In this document: positions 14,315 to 16,692 of the stretch, piece by piece
How positions within the stretch are numbered: position 1 is the stretch's first letter
Layout: each line of letters begins with the position of its first letter
Assembly (NCBI GenBank): GCA_032124675.1
Contig: JAQBDA010000116.1
Span: 1 to 16,692 of the forward strand
Length of the DNA stretch: 16,692 nt
DNA from: JAQBDA01 sp032124675
Lineage (GTDB): Bacteria; Chloroflexota; Anaerolineae; Anaerolineales; UBA4823
Reading direction: 5' to 3'
Program-made: the position numbers and the translations under genes
Notes under the pieces: model-generated
Told to the model about the DNA's origin: nothing
The model's database searches: none
Seen by the model: only the letters and a program-made list of their open reading frames with translations

Positions 14315-15430
14315 ATGGATGCGGGTATTAAACTCGGTCGCATCTTAGGCATACCTATCGGTGTGCATATCAGCTGGTTTGTCGTATTTGCTTTGCTCAC
14401 ATGGTCGCTTTCCAGTGGATATTTCCCCAACGAGTATCCTCAGTTGACTGTCATCAGCTATGTCATCCTCGGGGTGATTACCACATTATTCTTCTTTGTC
14501 TCTGTGCTGGCACACGAGCTTGGGCATTCTATTATCGCGCTGCGCAACAAAATCCCAGTGAAAGGGATTACGCTGTTCATATTTGGTGGTGTGGCTCAGA
14601 TCGCTCAAGAACCGAGTACACCGGGTGCAGAATTCCGCATCGCGATCGCTGGACCCCTCATGAGCCTGGCCCTGGCTGGCATATTCGGACTGGCCTACCT
14701 TGTCGATCAAAGTGTGCCGTTCCTGGCCGCACCCAGCCTGTACCTGATGCGGATAAACATTATACTGGCAGCATTCAATATGATCCCTGGCTTCCCCCTT
14801 GACGGAGGCCGGGTTCTGCGCGCATTTATCTGGTGGGCGACAAAGAACTACCAACGTGCCACCAGGACCGCCTCCTTTATCGGGCGGCTGGTTGCGTTTG
14901 GTTTCATTGGATGGGGTGTCTATTCGATATTCGGTGGGCAGTTTCTAAATGGGCTATGGCTGGTATTCATTGGCTGGTTCTTGCAGAACGCTGCTGCCAG
15001 CTCGTATGCGCAGACCAATATCCAGCAGGCACTAAGCGGTGTGAAAGTTGCCCAGATCATGAGCCAGGATTGCAGCAGGGTGGATAGCCTGGCGTCGATC
15101 AACCAGCTTGTTGAAGAGCGTGTGCTAACCGGGGGCCAGCGCTGCTTCTTCGTCGCTGATAATGGAAAACTGGAGGGGATGATTACACTGCGTGATATCT
15201 CTCAAATTCCCCAGCAGAAGTGGCGCTTTACCACCATCCGTCAGGCGATGGTACCGGTCAGCCGGATGATATCCATTGATCCGGATACGGAGCTGCTGGC
15301 TGCCTTGCAGACGATGGATAGCGCTAATATCGCACAGATACCAGTAATGGTGCATGGTGAGTTAGTCGGTGTGCTGACCCGCGAACAGATTGTCCATTAT
15401 CTGCGCACCAGAGCTGAACTGGGCGTATAA
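14315..15430 (+). CDS. Site-2 protease-type (M50) intramembrane zinc protease with two CBS domains
   Basis: The 371 residues contain the zinc motif HELGH (67-71) in a membrane helix and the distant third ligand in FPLDGGR (D163). About six membrane segments occupy residues 1-225. A tandem CBS pair follows (about 244-300 and 306-366: VAQIMSQDCSRVD, and IPVMVHGELVGVLTREQIV). The family cleaves membrane-embedded substrates such as anti-sigma factors or other tethered regulators, and the CBS part is thought to tune activity by nucleotide binding. ATG 14315 is chosen over ATG 14309 because AGGAG (14302-14306) is eight bases away from it, against only two from the other. A 132-bp gap with no obvious terminator separates it from the previous gene. 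Its natural substrate is unknown. Confidence 0.92.
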   Translation: MDAGIKLGRILGIPIGVHISWFVVFALLTWSLSSGYFPNEYPQLTVISYVILGVITTLFFFVSVLAHELGHSIIALRNKIPVKGITLFIFGGVAQIAQEPSTPGAEFRIAIAGPLMSLALAGIFGLAYLVDQSVPFLAAPSLYLMRINIILAAFNMIPGFPLDGGRVLRAFIWWATKNYQRATRTASFIGRLVAFGFIGWGVYSIFGGQFLNGLWLVFIGWFLQNAAASSYAQTNIQQALSGVKVAQIMSQDCSRVDSLASINQLVEERVLTGGQRCFFVADNGKLEGMITLRDISQIPQQKWRFTTIRQAMVPVSRMISIDPDTELLAALQTMDSANIAQIPVMVHGELVGVLTREQIVHYLRTRAELGV

Positions 15431-15462
15431 AGAATGTTGGCGTCGATTTGCCATAGGTAGTA

Positions 15463-15468
15463 TATAAT
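15463..15468 (+). promoter_or_regulatory. Candidate -10 box (TATAAT), near-leaderless start of the next gene
   Basis: A perfect TATAAT ends 13 bases before ATG 15482, and 4 bases before an in-frame GTG at 15473. TTGGCG (15437-15442) is 20 bp upstream, longer than ideal for a -35. If used, transcription begins at or within a few bases of the start codon. Confidence 0.4.
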
Positions 15469-15481
15469 TCGTGTGCTGGCT

Positions 15482-16558
15482 ATGAGTGTACCCAATTCCC
15501 CTCAAGACAGCCCGGCATGGTCGCTTACGGCGCGCTGGGTTGCGGCGATTATCCTCCTGATCTCCCTGATCTGGCTGTTCATCGTTGCATTACCTCTGGT
15601 TGAAGCGGTATTTATCGGGGCATTGCTGGCATATCTGATTGACCCTCTGGTACGGTTCTTGACCACAAGGGCACGGTTGAAACGCAGCTGGGCTTCGGTC
15701 ATTGTAATCATCCTGGTGCTCATTATCCTGGTGTCGCTGCCTGCCGCTCTGGGTGCACTTGCGTACGATCAGTTCCGCAACTTCGGCGTAAACCTCAATG
15801 AAGCGATCCAGGAGATCCAAATCTGGGTCTCTCGCCCGATCAATCTATTGGGTTTCCAGTTCGCTCCACAATTGTTGGTTGACAATGTAGGTCAGGCAGT
15901 CGGTGGAGTGGTGTCTTTTATCCCGGGAGGTTCATTCAATATCCTCTCCGGATTGACAACCAATCTGCTGTGGGGATTAGTCATAATTTTCTGCCTGTAT
16001 TACTTCTTGAAGGATGGACCGAAGATCAAACCCTGGTTAGTCAGCCTGTTTCCGGCAGATTACCAGTACGATGCGAGTCGATTGCTGGACGAGATAGATG
16101 ATACCTGGGTAGTGTTTCTCAGGGTTCAGCTGCTTATATTCTTTGTATTGGCGGTATTACTTGCGCTCGGATCTCTAGTTGTAGTACTCTTATATCAAGC
16201 CGGGTTGATTCCATATTCGTGGATTGGGTTGATTGTGATGCTGATCATTGTCTATGCTCTCGTCCAGCAGGTGGATAACCTCTGGCTGAGACCACAGCTG
16301 CTTGGAAACCGCTTGCGACTTCACCCGGCGATCGTCGTGATCGGGCTGATTGGAGCGCTGGCTCTGAGTGGTGTCCTGGGTGCGATCATTGTCGTACCGA
16401 TGATCGCCTCTGCCAAGATTGTAGGCACATATCTGCATCGTAAACTGCTGGGATTGCCAGCCTGGCCGCTGACCAGCGAATCCGAAACTGAGAAACAAAT
16501 AACCAGCGAGGCGGACGTTTCAGAGGATGAATCAGTAAATCTTGATACCAGCAGCTAA
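15482..16558 (+). CDS. AI-2E/PerM-family membrane transporter-like protein
   Basis: The protein has 358 residues with about eight membrane segments in the pattern of the AI-2E (PerM, formerly UPF0118) family. Two N-terminal hairpin helices (about 15-55) are followed by a helix at about 65-90, an extracytoplasmic amphipathic stretch (about 95-150, EAIQEIQIWVSRPINLLGFQ) and a C-terminal helical bundle. The signature-like YYFLKDGPKIKPWLVSLFP near 180-200 and GNRLRLHPAIVVIGLIGALA near 275-295 are typical. The acidic tail after about 330 is cytoplasmic. Family members have been linked to export of autoinducer-2 or to Na+/H+ exchange, but the name does not prove a substrate. GTG 15473 could add three residues; neither start has a ribosome site. 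It is 51 bp downstream of the M50 gene. Confidence 0.87.
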   Translation: MSVPNSPQDSPAWSLTARWVAAIILLISLIWLFIVALPLVEAVFIGALLAYLIDPLVRFLTTRARLKRSWASVIVIILVLIILVSLPAALGALAYDQFRNFGVNLNEAIQEIQIWVSRPINLLGFQFAPQLLVDNVGQAVGGVVSFIPGGSFNILSGLTTNLLWGLVIIFCLYYFLKDGPKIKPWLVSLFPADYQYDASRLLDEIDDTWVVFLRVQLLIFFVLAVLLALGSLVVVLLYQAGLIPYSWIGLIVMLIIVYALVQQVDNLWLRPQLLGNRLRLHPAIVVIGLIGALALSGVLGAIIVVPMIASAKIVGTYLHRKLLGLPAWPLTSESETEKQITSEADVSEDESVNLDTSS

Positions 16559-16603
16559 GTAATTGGCTGAAAGAGTTAGAAGTTACGCAGTTCAGGGGAA
16601 ATT

Positions 16604-16642
16604 GGGGGTGTTTGGGCGGGCCTCGCCCGCCCAAACACCCCC
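16604..16642. repeat. Perfect 18-bp GC-rich inverted repeat (hairpin)
   Basis: The arms at 16604-16621 and 16625-16642 are exactly complementary over 18 bp with a three-base CTC loop. This would be a very stable hairpin in RNA, 45 bases after the stop of the AI-2E gene. No T run follows, so it is not a classical terminator. It could stop or stabilise the transcript, or be a copy of a dispersed intergenic repeat. The remaining 50 bases (16643-16692) show no gene; an AT-rich end with ATG at 16689-16691 might belong to the next one. Confidence 0.75.
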
Positions 16643-16692
16643 CGGACCCCACCAACAGCGGAGGTGCAAAGGTATTGAATTAAATAAAATGT

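Noticed and set aside
1..16692. CRISPR arrays, tRNA or rRNA genes, insertion sequences, phage genes
   Set aside because: No repeated spacer pattern, cloverleaf, ribosomal RNA block, transposase or terminal repeat pair was seen on either strand.

Overview
The window looks like a piece of a bacterial chromosome of moderate GC content. It probably comes from a Chloroflexota lineage such as Anaerolineae. That placement is inference, based on the overall style of the proteins: large multidomain membrane proteins with LysM and Ig-like parts, a two-subunit E1 plus E2 2-oxoacid dehydrogenase operon, and a YhfC-type membrane protease. No rRNA, tRNA, CRISPR array, insertion sequence or phage gene was seen.

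Layout. (1) Positions 1-2215, minus strand: a large GH13 (alpha-amylase family) protein whose C-terminus lies beyond the left edge. (2) Positions 2216-2406: a divergent control region with a good promoter in each direction. A palindrome sits inside the spacer of the GH13 promoter. (3) Positions 2407-3273, plus strand: a two-domain sulfurtransferase of the 3-mercaptopyruvate type. (4) Positions 6737 down to 3265, minus strand: a probable four-gene operon of YhfC-like intramembrane protease, ABC ATPase, ABC-2 permease, and a secreted or membrane Ig-like/zinc-ribbon protein that is interrupted by a one-base frameshift. (5) Positions 6738-7194: a gene-poor divergent control region. (6) Positions 7195-9747, plus strand: an 850-residue single protein. 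It begins as an ECF-type sigma-factor-like protein, crosses the membrane once, and continues outside as a LysM domain, a possible RseB/LolA-like domain and a short beta-propeller-like segment. (7) Positions 9821-10228: a small two-CBS-domain protein with an unusual start region. (8) Positions 10359-14182: a pyruvate (or related 2-oxoacid) dehydrogenase E1-alpha, E1-beta, E2 operon ending in an uncharacterised 191-residue protein; no E3 is present. (9) Positions 14315-15430: an S2P-type (M50) intramembrane zinc protease with two CBS domains. (10) Positions 15482-16558: an AI-2E/PerM-family membrane protein, followed by a perfect 18-bp hairpin.

How the parts may work together. The dehydrogenase genes form a metabolic unit that feeds acetyl-CoA production, probably with an E3 encoded elsewhere. 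The genes around it are mainly about membrane and envelope sensing. The most striking is the membrane-tethered sigma-like sensor. Intramembrane proteases are encoded on both sides of it, so release by regulated intramembrane proteolysis is a testable idea, though it is not shown by the sequence. The sigma-LysM-sensor fusion is the best candidate here for an undescribed system.
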